Source: Pseudomonas nicosulfuronedens (GTDB lineage: Bacteria > Pseudomonadota > Gammaproteobacteria > Pseudomonadales > Pseudomonadaceae). From it: a stretch of DNA of 64,000 nucleotides. The DNA is taken from NCBI RefSeq assembly GCF_005877905.1, contig NZ_SWDV01000043.1, positions 1 through 64,000 on the forward strand. The letters are read 5' to 3'. Shown one piece after another: positions 34,664-43,703 of this stretch. The notes beneath the pieces are model-generated. The model had not been told where the DNA came from and ran no database searches. It was given only the letters and a program-made list of their open reading frames with translations. Every line of letters starts with the position of its first letter. The stretch's first letter is position 1. A program made the translations under genes and the position numbers.

Positions 34664-36094
34664 TTAGCCCTCAAAGGAATTCAGGAAGTCCATGGCCTCG
34701 CGGTGCGAGTTGTCCGACGCGGCGCAAGTGATCTTGTCGTCGCCGCCGTTTTTCTCGCTGTAGCGCTGGATCGCGCCGACCACGTAGCGGCTGGGCCGGC
34801 CGCAGGTGCAGGGCTGGTCCCATTCGACGGTGATTTCGTCACCGGTGATGAACCCCCCCCAGTGCACATCGGCGCCCAGGTCATAGAAGGCCGCACGGCC
34901 GGTCTGCTGCCCGCTGCGCGGTAGCGGCTTGCTGGTCTGCGGATCGAGCACGAAGGGGATCACGGTGTGGGCGAAGTGGTAGTTGCCCTGCTCGCAGCGC
35001 AAGTGCGAGCCGCTGACCACTTCGGACATGGCGTAGGACTCGTTGATGCGCCGCGCACCGGTGAACCGCAGCACCTCCTCACGCCAGCCTTCAGGCTGCA
35101 CCACGCCCTTGGCTCCACCGGTGGTGGCGATGTAGGAGTCCGGATGGAATACGCCTTCCAGCCCCCGTTCCAGACCGGCCTTGGCCATGTTGTGCAGCAG
35201 GCTCCAGGTGCCGCCGATATACACCCGCTTGCCTTGCAGCTCGCTGGCCATGCGGTCGAAGAAGGTGGCCAGGTGCTGGGGCATCTGCGCCTGCTGTTCG
35301 TCGAAGGACTTCTTCTTGGCCAGCAGGGCCGGGTTGATCACCAGCCGATCGAGGGTGCCGCGTGCTTGCGCCGCACGAACCTTGGCACCCAGGTGCAGCA
35401 CGTCGCTGGAGAGGGTGTCGGGATAGGCGGCATGGAAGTTCGCCTCGCTCGGTAGCAACTGCTGCATCAGCGCCACGTTGCCGCGCAGGTGACTCAGGTA
35501 GCCATTGCGGTAGTACGGGTAGGCAGTGTGCATCTCGGGGCGCGGTGAATCGGGGCCCTGCAGGCTCCAGGCGAACATGCTGCGCACCGCGCAGGCCTTA
35601 TCGAACTCGCGGGTACTGTTGGGCAGGAAGGAGAGGGTGCCCGAAGTACCTGAGGTATGGCTGATGCACAGCTGCGGCAGTGCCGCATCCATGGTCTCGA
35701 ACCAGTCGTCGAGTCCCTGACAGGCACTGACGTCCACGGCGCAGATCGCCTCGCCGATTTCGGGTGTAACCAGCTTGGCCAGCCATTTGTTGATCGCGGC
35801 GAAGTTGCTCTTCTCCAGCAGCGACGGCGGGTAGGACTTGAACACCGTATGCTCGAAGAGCAACGGCACCACATCTTCAAGCGTATCGATGCGCTCCAGC
35901 CCTTCGCCATCGGCCAGTTTCTTCAGCACCGGAATTCGTCCGCGCAACTGGGCGAAACGCAGCTTCAGTCCTGCGAGTTGCAGGGCATCGACCTCTTCGC
36001 GCGGCAAGTGGCTCCAGGTCTGGCAGGAATGCCCAGCAAGGGCGACGGGATCGTTCAGCAGCAGCTGCGTTCTTTGTTCCAGCGATGCAGTCAT
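34664..36094 (-). CDS. LuxE-like acyl-protein synthetase
   Basis: This 476-residue protein, longer than classical LuxE (about 370), is in the LuxE/AMP-ligase-like family. The adenylate-binding segment is CISHTSGTSGTLSFLP, followed by INESYAMSEVVSGSHLRCEQG. A C-terminal Cys pair lies in WDQPCTCGRPSRY. LuxE activates fatty acid with ATP and passes the acyl group to LuxC. Here it is the first gene of a minus-strand operon with LuxC-like and alcohol dehydrogenase genes. The start at ATG 36094 agrees with the family. The 377-bp region upstream is shared with the divergent Fe-alcohol dehydrogenase. Confidence 0.88.
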   Translation of the reverse strand: MTASLEQRTQLLLNDPVALAGHSCQTWSHLPREEVDALQLAGLKLRFAQLRGRIPVLKKLADGEGLERIDTLEDVVPLLFEHTVFKSYPPSLLEKSNFAAINKWLAKLVTPEIGEAICAVDVSACQGLDDWFETMDAALPQLCISHTSGTSGTLSFLPNSTREFDKACAVRSMFAWSLQGPDSPRPEMHTAYPYYRNGYLSHLRGNVALMQQLLPSEANFHAAYPDTLSSDVLHLGAKVRAAQARGTLDRLVINPALLAKKKSFDEQQAQMPQHLATFFDRMASELQGKRVYIGGTWSLLHNMAKAGLERGLEGVFHPDSYIATTGGAKGVVQPEGWREEVLRFTGARRINESYAMSEVVSGSHLRCEQGNYHFAHTVIPFVLDPQTSKPLPRSGQQTGRAAFYDLGADVHWGGFITGDEITVEWDQPCTCGRPSRYVVGAIQRYSEKNGGDDKITCAASDNSHREAMDFLNSFEG

Positions 36095-36471
36095 CGATTG
36101 ACTCGCTACTCCAATGACAGGGCCGGCGAGGGGCGCCGGAGCGTTTCGACAAGGCGGCCGGGGCCGGCAGGGGCCGAATCGAGGGGCCAGTATAGGGACG
36201 AAAACTGCCCATCACGTTCCGGATTCGGCGTTCCGATGGTGTGGTTAACTTGTTGTTTTAGAAGGAGTTATCAAGAGATTAAAATCGCTGCCAGGAGCAT
36301 TCTGGATTCGCCGATCAAGTGTCCTGTACGCCATGAATGCCCCTCCCGAATGAGGGGGGACCGATGGCGTGTCGAGGTCCCTATGCTGGCTGTGGGAGCG
36401 GGGATCGCCGTCCGGCGCCGACACGCCTCGGCGCCTTCGCAAAGCGACAGACCAGCCGGAACGAAGACACC
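36095..36471. promoter_or_regulatory. Divergent promoter region, LuxE-like / Fe-ADH
   Basis: This 377-bp gap contains no gene. A distinctly AT-rich segment at about 36240-36290 (GTTAACTTGTTG...TTATCAAGAGATTAAAAT) stands out from the GC-rich flanks and is the likely promoter area for both directions; TTGATA on the minus strand is a plausible -35. A C-tract/G-tract hairpin lies at 36340-36357, inside an outer CGCCAT/ATGGCG stem (36329-36369). Confidence 0.55.
36329..36369. repeat. C-tract/G-tract hairpin 5
   Basis: CCCCTC-CCGAAT-GAGGGG (36340-36357) is enclosed by CGCCAT/ATGGCG arms, about 100 bases upstream of the Fe-alcohol dehydrogenase start. It is a member of the dispersed family. Confidence 0.65.
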
Positions 36472-37623
36472 ATGGCGACGCTGACTTTCAATACGACTCC
36501 ATCCATTCACATCGAGCGCGGCGCGTCCGCGCGATTGGCCGAACGTGTGCGCAGCATGGGCTGCCGCTCGGTACTGCTGGTCACTGATCCGGGCGTCCTG
36601 GGCGCCGGACTGCTGCAGCCAGTGATTGACGATTTCGCCCGCAGTCAGCTATCGCTGCGCGTGTTCGCTGAAGTCCAGGCCGACCCGCCGGAGAGCGTGA
36701 TCGAGGCTGCGGTATCCACGGCGCTGGAATGCGAGGCCGATTGCGTGATCGGTCTGGGCGGCGGTAGCTCTCTGGACGCTGCGAAGCTGGCGGCACTGCT
36801 GGCGCGCAGCGGCGAGTCGCTGGCTTGCGTCTACGGCACCGAGGTGGCGCGCGGGCCCCGCCTGCCGCTGATCCTGGTGCCGACCACGGCGGGTACCGGC
36901 TCTGAGGTGACCGCGGTATCCGTGGTCACCAATGGCGACGGGCAGAAGAGCGTGGTTATCTCGCCCTTGTTGCTGCCGGATCTCGCGGTACTTGATGCCG
37001 ACCTGACTATCGGCTTGCCGTCGCATGTCACGGCGGCCACCGGGATCGATGCGATGGTCCATGCCATCGAGGCCTTCACCAGCCGCCACCGCAAGAATCC
37101 GATTTCCGATTGCCTGGCGCGTGAAGCCCTGCGCCTGCTGTCTGGAAGTATCGAGCGCGCGTGCAGCAGCGGTGCAGATATCCAGGCCCGCGAAGACATG
37201 CTCATGGGCGCCTGCCTGGCCGGCATGGCGTTCGCCAATTCGCCGGTGGCGGCGGTGCATGCGCTGGCCTACCCGTTGGGTGCGCGCTTCCATGTGCCTC
37301 ACGGCCTGTCCAATTCGCTGATGCTGCCCGGTGTGCTGCGCTTCAACCAGGACGCTGCGGCGCCTCTCTATGCCGAACTGGCGGATATCGTCCTGCCGGG
37401 GCTGGAGGGTGACGCTCGAAGCAGGACACAGGCGCTGATCGAGTACTTCACCGACCTGCCGCTACGCCTGCGTTTGCCGACCCGCCTGCGTGAAGTCGGG
37501 GTAGCTGAGAATGACCTGGAGGGGTTGGCCGAGGATGCGCTGAAACAGGGTCGCCTGCTCGCCAACAACCCGCGCGAGGTCAACCTGAATGCGGCCCTTG
37601 CACTGTATCAGGCGGTACTGTGA
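36472..37623 (+). CDS. Iron-containing alcohol dehydrogenase
   Basis: This 383-residue group III (Fe-dependent) alcohol dehydrogenase starts at ATG 36472. NAD-binding is shown by GLGGGSSLDAAK and VPTTAGTGSEVT. Metal ligands come from the Asp-His cluster in GIDAMVHAIEAF and the later His residues in AAVHALAYPLGARFHVPHG. Members oxidise primary alcohols or reduce aldehydes; some are 4-hydroxybutyrate or maleylacetate enzymes. The stop codon is overlapped by the GTG of the thioesterase gene. With the divergent LuxE/LuxC/ADH genes it probably works on the same alcohol/aldehyde pool (inference). Confidence 0.93.
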   Translation: MATLTFNTTPSIHIERGASARLAERVRSMGCRSVLLVTDPGVLGAGLLQPVIDDFARSQLSLRVFAEVQADPPESVIEAAVSTALECEADCVIGLGGGSSLDAAKLAALLARSGESLACVYGTEVARGPRLPLILVPTTAGTGSEVTAVSVVTNGDGQKSVVISPLLLPDLAVLDADLTIGLPSHVTAATGIDAMVHAIEAFTSRHRKNPISDCLAREALRLLSGSIERACSSGADIQAREDMLMGACLAGMAFANSPVAAVHALAYPLGARFHVPHGLSNSLMLPGVLRFNQDAAAPLYAELADIVLPGLEGDARSRTQALIEYFTDLPLRLRLPTRLREVGVAENDLEGLAEDALKQGRLLANNPREVNLNAALALYQAVL

Positions 37624-38054
37624 AGCCGGCAGGGCGCCCGCGTCGGGCCGACTATGTGCGTTTCTACCCGGTGACCACGCGCTGGGGCGACCATGACTCC
37701 TATGGCCATGTGCATAACGTGGTCTATTACTCCTTCTATGATTCCGCGATCAGCCAGTTCCTGGTGGAAAGCGGCACGCTGGATATCGGGAACAGCCCGG
37801 TGATCGGGCTGATCGTGGCCTCGAACTGCACGTACTTCGCATCGATCACCTTTCCCGAGCGGGTCAGCATCGGGTTGCGTATCGTCCACCTGGGGCATAG
37901 CAGTGCGCGTTACGAGCTGGGTGTGTTCCGTGAAGACGAAGACGAGGCCTGCGCCTGTGGCGAAGTGGTCTACGTCTATGTCGACCGTGAGAGCCGCAGC
38001 TCGGCGAGCATTCCGGGTGCGGTCCGTCGCGAGTTGTCGACCCTGATCGTCTGA
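37620..38054 (+). CDS. Hot-dog acyl-CoA thioesterase (4HBT family), paralogue
   Basis: This 144-residue protein has a GTG start at 37620 that overlaps the Fe-ADH stop (GTGA), a sign of coupling. The 4HBT motif is TTRWGDHDSYGHVHNVVYY. It is clearly related to the thioesterase at 9854-10294, which is in a HisD-like operon. It would hydrolyse acyl-CoA made by or competing with the neighbouring enzymes. It is followed after 59 bp by a TetR gene in the same direction. Confidence 0.88.
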   Translation: MKPAGRPRRADYVRFYPVTTRWGDHDSYGHVHNVVYYSFYDSAISQFLVESGTLDIGNSPVIGLIVASNCTYFASITFPERVSIGLRIVHLGHSSARYELGVFREDEDEACACGEVVYVYVDRESRSSASIPGAVRRELSTLIV

Positions 38055-38113
38055 AGCGCCTTGGCACCGTGCAGCCTCGGCGCGGTGCCAAGTCAGCCGG
38101 AGGGCTGGAAACC

Positions 38114-38800
38114 ATGGGCAAACCGCCGAAAGACCAGGAACACCACGATGCGGATCCTGCGCTGATACCGCTGGGCATGCCGCCGCAACCGCGCAAGCAA
38201 CCGCGACAGGCGCGCTCCATTGCCCTGGTGGAGGCGCTCAAGCAGGCCGGGCGGCAGATTCTCGAGGAAGAGGGCCGCGAGGCCCTTACGGCTCTGCGGC
38301 TCGCGGATGTATCCGGAGTGGCCATCAGCTCGATCTACGAATACTTTCCGGCGATGGAATCGCTGATTGCCGCGGTGTTCGAAGATTACCGCCGCGAGGC
38401 GGGCGAGCAGTTGCTGGCCGCCATCGATGCCCTGCCCGAAGCGGCGACGTTGCTCGACGGGTTGCTTTTGGTGCTGCGTAGGGGGCTGGCGGTGCATCAC
38501 CGCAAGTCCTGCCTGGACCCGGACTTCAGCGAGCGGGTGACCCGCTACGACGAATTGGTCCGCCTGGACTTGGTGGACTCCCGGCAATGCTGGTCTGCCG
38601 GCGCGACGCCTGCGCTGTTCGAGCGGTTCGCGGCGCAAATCCGCGTGAAGGACCGTGAGAAGGCACGGTTTTTCGTGTACCAGACACTCCTGACCCTGCC
38701 ACGGGCCATGCGCCTGGAGCGCCCGCACTACCTGGTGGAAGACGAGAGCGCCGCGATGATCGCGCGGATGCTCCACGGGCTGCTGACCAGCGAAGCTTAG
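38114..38800 (+). CDS. TetR-family regulator
   Basis: This 228-residue protein starts at ATG 38114; a GTG at 38069 is possible. The N-terminal helix-turn-helix is ALRLADVSGVAISSIYEYFPAMESLI after a basic tail (QPRKQPRQARS). The C-terminal ligand domain is all-helical. It is co-directional with Fe-ADH and thioesterase genes and likely controls them or the divergent LuxE/LuxC operon. The ligand is unknown, though an acyl-CoA or aldehyde would fit the setting. Confidence 0.88.
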   Translation: MGKPPKDQEHHDADPALIPLGMPPQPRKQPRQARSIALVEALKQAGRQILEEEGREALTALRLADVSGVAISSIYEYFPAMESLIAAVFEDYRREAGEQLLAAIDALPEAATLLDGLLLVLRRGLAVHHRKSCLDPDFSERVTRYDELVRLDLVDSRQCWSAGATPALFERFAAQIRVKDREKARFFVYQTLLTLPRAMRLERPHYLVEDESAAMIARMLHGLLTSEA

Positions 38801-38818
38801 CGACCGCAGCAGAAACGA

Positions 38819-38841
38819 CACGCCCCGCAGAGCGGGGCGTG
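38819..38841. terminator. Bidirectional terminator-like hairpin
   Basis: CACGCCCCGC-AGA-GCGGGGCGTG forms a 10-bp stem between the convergent TetR and DUF1329 genes. It has no T-run but is stable and in the expected place. Confidence 0.7.
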
Positions 38842-38861
38842 CGTAGTGCAGCAGATCTGAC

Positions 38862-40226
38862 TCAGCGGATGCCGGCGTTGCGCAAGGCGGCAGGCGTGAA
38901 GTCGTTGGTGGTGAACTTCTGGTCGTACTGCGTACCCTGCTTGGCCTCGTTGATCAGGCCCAGCACCACGTAGCGGCCGGCGATCAGGTCATACAGCGTC
39001 TGCGCGGCATAGCTGGCGATGCCGTGCTGGTAGTCGCTGACCAGATGCCCTTCGGCGACGCGCCAGAGTTGACCACGGCTGTCGTAGTGGTCGACCCCAA
39101 CCAGCGCCCAGCTGTCCTCGTCGAAATACATGTGGCGCTTGGCGTAGATGTGCCGCTCGTTGGGCTTGAGCGTCGCCTCGACCTCCCAGACGCGGTGCAG
39201 TTCGTAGCGGGTCAGGTCCTGGTTGATGTGGCCCGGCTTGATGATGTCGGCGTACTTCACCGACGGTGACCAAAGCCGGTAGTTGTTGTACGGGATGTAC
39301 ATCTCCTTCTTGCCCACCAGTTTCCAGGTGTAGCGATCCGGCGAGCCGTTGTAGAGGTCGGTGTTGTCCGTGGTGCGCATGCCGTCCGCAGCGGTGCCTG
39401 GGCCGTCGTAGGCAATCTCGGGGGCGCGTCGCACACGGCGCTGGCCGGCGTTGTAGGTCCAGGCCTGACGCGGGTCCTTGAGCTGGTCGATGGTCTCGTA
39501 GGCGAGGTTGACCGTGCCGGTCAGGCGCGCCGGGGAAATCACTTCCTGCTTGAAGTAGTACAGCGTATTGGCCGTCTTCGCCGGATCGGCGTCGGGCAGG
39601 TACTGCGGCAGCCCCATGGTTTCGCGGAAGCCGACCAGCATGTAGTCGCCTTTGGCCTGCGGAACGGCCTGGGCGGTGGTGCGCTGGTAGTTGGTGCCGC
39701 GATAGCGCGTCTCGTGGTTCCACACGACCTCGACGCCGCTCTTGGGAATCGGGAATGCGTAGTTGCGTGCGGTGAAGTGCGCCAACCCGTTGCCATCGTT
39801 GACCAGCTCGGTCGAGGTCGCACTGGTCTTCGCCGCGTCATACAGCGCCTGTGGGTTGGAGACGCTCCGGTGGCTGGGGTAGACCGGAATGCGGTAGGTA
39901 TCCGGGTAACGCTTGAACAGCGCGAGTTGCCCTTCGCTCAGCTTGTCCTTGTACTGCGCGGCGGTGGCCGCGGTAATCACGAACAGCGGCTTTTCCTGAG
40001 CGTAGGGATCACCCAGGAAACCATTCTGCACGGGAGCGGCGTCAGGCTTCAGGCCACCGGTCCAGGCAGGGATGCTGCCATCGGCGTTGCCTTCCTTCTG
40101 CGCGCCAAGTGGCGTGAGGGTGTTTCCCAGTTCCGCGGCTTCCTGTGGTGAGACAGCCGCCATGACGCTGGAGGCCAGCAGGGTCAGCGCCAGTGCGCCA
40201 GTGCTCATCAACATCGAGTTTTTCAT
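38862..40226 (-). CDS. DUF1329 exported protein, copy 1
   Basis: This 454-residue protein has an N-terminal signal peptide (cleavage near LASSVMAA). DUF1329 features include NADGSIPAWTGGL, VVWNHETRYRG, RRVRRAPEIAYDGPGTAADG and KLVGKKEMYIPYNNYRL. The family is related in fold to lipoprotein-sorting/outer-membrane lipid-handling proteins and is nearly always next to a DUF1302 gene, as here (15-bp gap). It probably handles a hydrophobic substrate in the periplasm or at the outer membrane. The second copy, at 48616, is similar throughout. Confidence 0.93.
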   Translation of the reverse strand: MKNSMLMSTGALALTLLASSVMAAVSPQEAAELGNTLTPLGAQKEGNADGSIPAWTGGLKPDAAPVQNGFLGDPYAQEKPLFVITAATAAQYKDKLSEGQLALFKRYPDTYRIPVYPSHRSVSNPQALYDAAKTSATSTELVNDGNGLAHFTARNYAFPIPKSGVEVVWNHETRYRGTNYQRTTAQAVPQAKGDYMLVGFRETMGLPQYLPDADPAKTANTLYYFKQEVISPARLTGTVNLAYETIDQLKDPRQAWTYNAGQRRVRRAPEIAYDGPGTAADGMRTTDNTDLYNGSPDRYTWKLVGKKEMYIPYNNYRLWSPSVKYADIIKPGHINQDLTRYELHRVWEVEATLKPNERHIYAKRHMYFDEDSWALVGVDHYDSRGQLWRVAEGHLVSDYQHGIASYAAQTLYDLIAGRYVVLGLINEAKQGTQYDQKFTTNDFTPAALRNAGIR

Positions 40227-40241
40227 GATCGGATACCTGCG

Positions 40242-42056
40242 TCAGAAGTTCACGCCGAAACTCAGGGCGACGAAATCGCGGTCGGTCTGGGTGTTGAAGT
40301 GGCCGCCGAAGTAGTCGGTGTAGGCGAGGCTGGCGGTGTAGGTGTTCAGGTAATCGGCGTTGAGGCCGACACTGATTGCTTTCTGGCCTTCCTCGAAGTT
40401 CGGACCGTAGCCGCTGACGTCCTGCGACCAGGCCAGGTTCGGCGCGAGGTTGATGCCGGCGAACACGTTCGGGTAGTCGAGCTGCGCACGCAGGCGATAG
40501 CCCCAGGAGCTACTGGTGTAGAAGCCGTTGTCGTTGCATTCCTGCTGCGGGTTGCTGGCGTTGGCCGTGCCCACCGCGCTGCCCCGGCAGACGGCCTGGT
40601 TGGACAGCTGGCCGGCGCCGAACACCGGGTTGCGGCCGAAACGGATGTCGCTGCCGTCGGCGTCGCCGACACCGCCGATGTGGTTGTAGCCGACCTCGCC
40701 GACGACGGTCAGGCGTTCGGCAGCCAGGACCTGGTTGAACAGCTTGGTGGCGGTGAGCTGTGCCTGGGTGACCGGCATGCGCTTGTAGCCCGGGATGTCG
40801 GCGCCGGCGCTCAGGCGTTGCTCGCCGCTGACGTAGATCGGCGACGCCGCGCTGCCCAGGGCTGCGAGGTTGAGGTCAGCGGTGTTGATCTGCAGCGGCA
40901 TGTTGGGGCGGAAGCTCAATTCGCCGCCCAGCGACACGCCTTCCAGGTTGGTGGCGAAACTCAGGCCGTAGAGGCGGATGTCCTCGGGGTAGTCGATGTA
41001 GTAGCGCGCGCTGCGGATGGCCGCCAACTGGTTGGACAGGTTGGTGGCGGTGGTCAGGCTGAGCACCGGTGAACGGCTGTGGTAGTTCATCGCGTAGGCG
41101 GCGAACTCGGTGTCGTTGAGCTCCGGCACGAACCAGCGCAAGGCGATACCGTATTGACCGCCGTCGCGGGCGTCGTGGTCCTTGCTGCGCGGAATGTAGG
41201 CATCGTCGGTGCCGCCACGCACCAGCGTGGCTGGGCCGCCGGTGTTGTTCGCCTGGCCAGGGGCGAGGTCGTCGCCGGTCACCACCAGGCGGTCGTAGCA
41301 GCCGGCTGCAATGCCATCCACGCCGAAGAACGTGCCGCAGTTGTCGACGACGGTGTGATCCCACTCGATCTGATAAAAGCCCTCGGCGGTGAGGTTCTCC
41401 GTCAGACCCTGGGACAGGTAGAACATGTTCACCGGTACCAGGGCTTCCTTGACCTCGGAACCGGGCCGGCGCAGAGCGGCCACGTCCACCGGGTTGATCG
41501 AACTGATGCCGTTCTGGATGAAGGTGCTCTCGCCCCAGTTCACCACCTGTTTGCCCAGGCGCACGTTGCCCGGCAGATCGCCCAGGTTGTAGTTGTGGTA
41601 GACGAACGCATCGAGGAACTGTCCACCCTTGGTCCGCGCGGCCTCGTCGCGACCCTTGTCGTCGATGTCGTAGAAATGCTGGTTGCCGTCGGCCTGCTCG
41701 AAGTCGTACCAGTACTTGCCGCGCAGGAAGGCGCCGCTGTCGCCGTACCTGAGCTCCAGGTCATGAATGCCCTTGAAGATGGTCGAGAAGTTTTCCCCGG
41801 AGCGGAAGTTCAGACGGCCATCGTCGGCAGTGCGCGAGGCGGCCTTGCCCTTGGCGCCCTGGGAGTTGAAGTTGGAGATGAAGTTCGGGTTGGCGCCTGT
41901 GGTGGACCAACTGCCACCAATGGACAACGACGAGTCGAACTTGCCCTCGATTTCGCCGATGTTGAAGTCGACGGCGGCAGCCTGCGTGGCCACGCCAAGA
42001 GCGACGGCGGCGGCGAGCAGGTGCGGTTGGAAGACTCCGGTTTTTCTTATTGTCAT
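40242..42056 (-). CDS. DUF1302 outer-membrane beta-barrel, copy 1
   Basis: This 604-residue protein starts at ATG 42056 with GGAG upstream; the upstream frame to 42107 lacks a ribosome site. The signal peptide ends near AVATQAAA. The DUF1302 signature is FDSSLSIGGSWSTTG, the segment FLRGKYWYDFEQ, and NVRLGKQVVNWGEST. The C-terminus ALSFGVNF has alternating hydrophobics and a terminal Phe, the mark of an outer-membrane barrel. It is the first gene of the DUF1302-DUF1329 pair and is divergent from the thiolase operon at 42458. It is probably the outer-membrane channel or receptor for the hydrophobic substrate (inference). Confidence 0.93.
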   Translation of the reverse strand: MTIRKTGVFQPHLLAAAVALGVATQAAAVDFNIGEIEGKFDSSLSIGGSWSTTGANPNFISNFNSQGAKGKAASRTADDGRLNFRSGENFSTIFKGIHDLELRYGDSGAFLRGKYWYDFEQADGNQHFYDIDDKGRDEAARTKGGQFLDAFVYHNYNLGDLPGNVRLGKQVVNWGESTFIQNGISSINPVDVAALRRPGSEVKEALVPVNMFYLSQGLTENLTAEGFYQIEWDHTVVDNCGTFFGVDGIAAGCYDRLVVTGDDLAPGQANNTGGPATLVRGGTDDAYIPRSKDHDARDGGQYGIALRWFVPELNDTEFAAYAMNYHSRSPVLSLTTATNLSNQLAAIRSARYYIDYPEDIRLYGLSFATNLEGVSLGGELSFRPNMPLQINTADLNLAALGSAASPIYVSGEQRLSAGADIPGYKRMPVTQAQLTATKLFNQVLAAERLTVVGEVGYNHIGGVGDADGSDIRFGRNPVFGAGQLSNQAVCRGSAVGTANASNPQQECNDNGFYTSSSWGYRLRAQLDYPNVFAGINLAPNLAWSQDVSGYGPNFEEGQKAISVGLNADYLNTYTASLAYTDYFGGHFNTQTDRDFVALSFGVNF

Positions 42057-42457
42057 GCGGTTCTCCAGTGCGTGTTTCCCCGACATCGGAAGCGGCCAGG
42101 AGCCCATCCGACGCGGGAATTGACAGTGCCGGGGCGGCTGACGGTGAGGTGGTTTGCGCGGCTATTGCGCCCCGGCTGCTGTGGCTTGCGCCGTCCTACG
42201 ACGGCGAGCTCATCCTGTACCTGCCGGGTGGCTACCTCCTCCCCTCGGAGGGGCGCAATCCCCCCTCCCTGATGGGGGGGGGACCAGCGAGAGTGCCTGG
42301 AGCGCGTTCCAACGGTTCCCCCCTCGTCGGGAGGGGGCGCCATCGGCGAGGGGAGGGGATGGCGCCCCGCATGCACTGCGCAACCATCGAATCCAGCCTG
42401 GCCTGTTCGCCGCATGCCGCGGCGGCTGGCCACCGTCCAATGACTCTGGAGAGAGTG
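42057..42457. promoter_or_regulatory. Divergent region with three C/G hairpins, DUF1302 / thiolase
   Basis: No gene is apparent in these 401 bases. Three C-tract/G-tract stems lie in a row: CCCCT-CGG-AGGGG (42241-42253), CCCCCC...GGGGGG (42259-42283) and CCCCCTC-GTCGG-GAGGGGG (42319-42337). A perfect GGCGCCAT/ATGGCGCC inverted repeat follows (42336-42343 and 42359-42366). Confidence 0.6.
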
Positions 42458-43645
42458 ATGTCGCAGAAAACCTACGTCGCCGGTGTCGGCATGATTCAGT
42501 TCGCGAAGCCCGGCGCCAGCGCCAGCTACATCGAGATGGGCGCCCAGGCCGTGCGCCTGGCCCTGCAGGACGCCGGAATCGACTACCGCCTGGTGCAGCA
42601 GGCTTATGCCGGCTACGTCTACGGCGACTCCACCAGTGGCCAGTCGGCCCTCTATGAAGTGGGCCTGACCGGTATCCCGGTGCTCAACGTCAATAACAAC
42701 TGCGGCAGCGGCTCCTCGGCACTGTGGCTGGCGCGCCAGGCGGTGGAAAGCGGCGCGGTGGACTGTGCGCTGGCCTTCGGCTTCGAGCAGATGCAGCCTG
42801 GCGCCCTGAAGGACCATTGGACCGACCGCCCGGCCACGGTTGGCAAAGGGTGCGCGGTGGCCGACATCGTCTTCCCCGAAGGCGCCGGCATGCCCAACGC
42901 ACTGCGCTTCTTCGGTGGCGCGGGCCTGGAGCACATGCAGAAGTACGGCACGAAGATGGAAACCTTCGCGGCGATCCGCGCCAAGGCCAGCCGCCATGCG
43001 GCGAACAACCCGCTCGCGGTGTTCAAGAAGGTGGTCAGCGTCGAGGATGTGATGGCCGACCAGGTCATCTTCCCCGGCGTGATGACGCGCCTGATGGCCT
43101 GCCCGCCGACCTGCGGCGGCGCCGCGGCGATCATCGTCTCCGAGCGCTTCGCGAAAAAGCATGGCCTGCGCACCGACGTCACCATCCTTGCCCAGTCCCT
43201 GGTGACCGACCAGCCCGAGGCCTTCGACCCGCCGTCGATGATCAGCGCGGTAGGTGTCGGCATGACCCGTCAGGCTGCCAACGAGGTATACGAGAAAGCC
43301 GGCGTCGGCCCAGAGGATATCCGTGTCTGCGAACTGCATGACTGCTTCGCCCAGAACGAGCTGCTGACCTACGAAGGTCTGGGCTTCTGTGCCGAAGGCG
43401 AGGGCGAGAAGTTCGTTCTCGACGGCGACAACACCTACGGTGGCCGCGTGGTCACCAACCCCTCCGGCGGCCTGCTCTCCAAAGGCCATCCGCTGGGTGC
43501 CACGGGCCTTGCGCAGTGCTACGAGCTGACCAACCAGCTGCGCGGCACCGCCGGCGCACGCCAGGTAGAAGGCCTGCAGCACGCCTTGCAGCACAACCTG
43601 GGCCTCGGCGGTGCGGGCATCGTCACCCTGTTCGGTCGCGGCTGA
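42458..43645 (+). CDS. SCP-x/lipid-transfer-type thiolase, second copy
   Basis: This 395-residue thiolase starts at ATG 42458, six bases after GGAG. Nucleophile Cys82 (NVNNNCGSGS), HDCF and GHPLGATG are intact. It is very similar to the thiolase at 26408 and more distant from the Cys-less one at 23371. It opens an operon with two MaoC proteins, an SDR, a DUF2889 protein and two DUF1254 proteins. That set can perform hydration, oxidation and thiolysis. The duplicated copies probably serve different rounds or chain types. Confidence 0.93.
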   Translation: MSQKTYVAGVGMIQFAKPGASASYIEMGAQAVRLALQDAGIDYRLVQQAYAGYVYGDSTSGQSALYEVGLTGIPVLNVNNNCGSGSSALWLARQAVESGAVDCALAFGFEQMQPGALKDHWTDRPATVGKGCAVADIVFPEGAGMPNALRFFGGAGLEHMQKYGTKMETFAAIRAKASRHAANNPLAVFKKVVSVEDVMADQVIFPGVMTRLMACPPTCGGAAAIIVSERFAKKHGLRTDVTILAQSLVTDQPEAFDPPSMISAVGVGMTRQAANEVYEKAGVGPEDIRVCELHDCFAQNELLTYEGLGFCAEGEGEKFVLDGDNTYGGRVVTNPSGGLLSKGHPLGATGLAQCYELTNQLRGTAGARQVEGLQHALQHNLGLGGAGIVTLFGRG

Positions 43646-43703
43646 CGGCTCGGACGCCCCCGCCGCACAGGCGCGGGGCGTCTCCTTGCGGAGGAAATAG
43701 CAG

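Noticed and set aside
33202-36094. A bioluminescence (lux) operon
   Set aside because: Only LuxC- and LuxE-like genes are present; no luciferase, LuxD or LuxG-type genes are within reach.
36240-36290. Exact -35/-10 promoter assignment in the AT-rich segment
   Set aside because: TTGATA on the minus strand is plausible, but no -10 at 16-18 bases is convincing, so only the region is reported.
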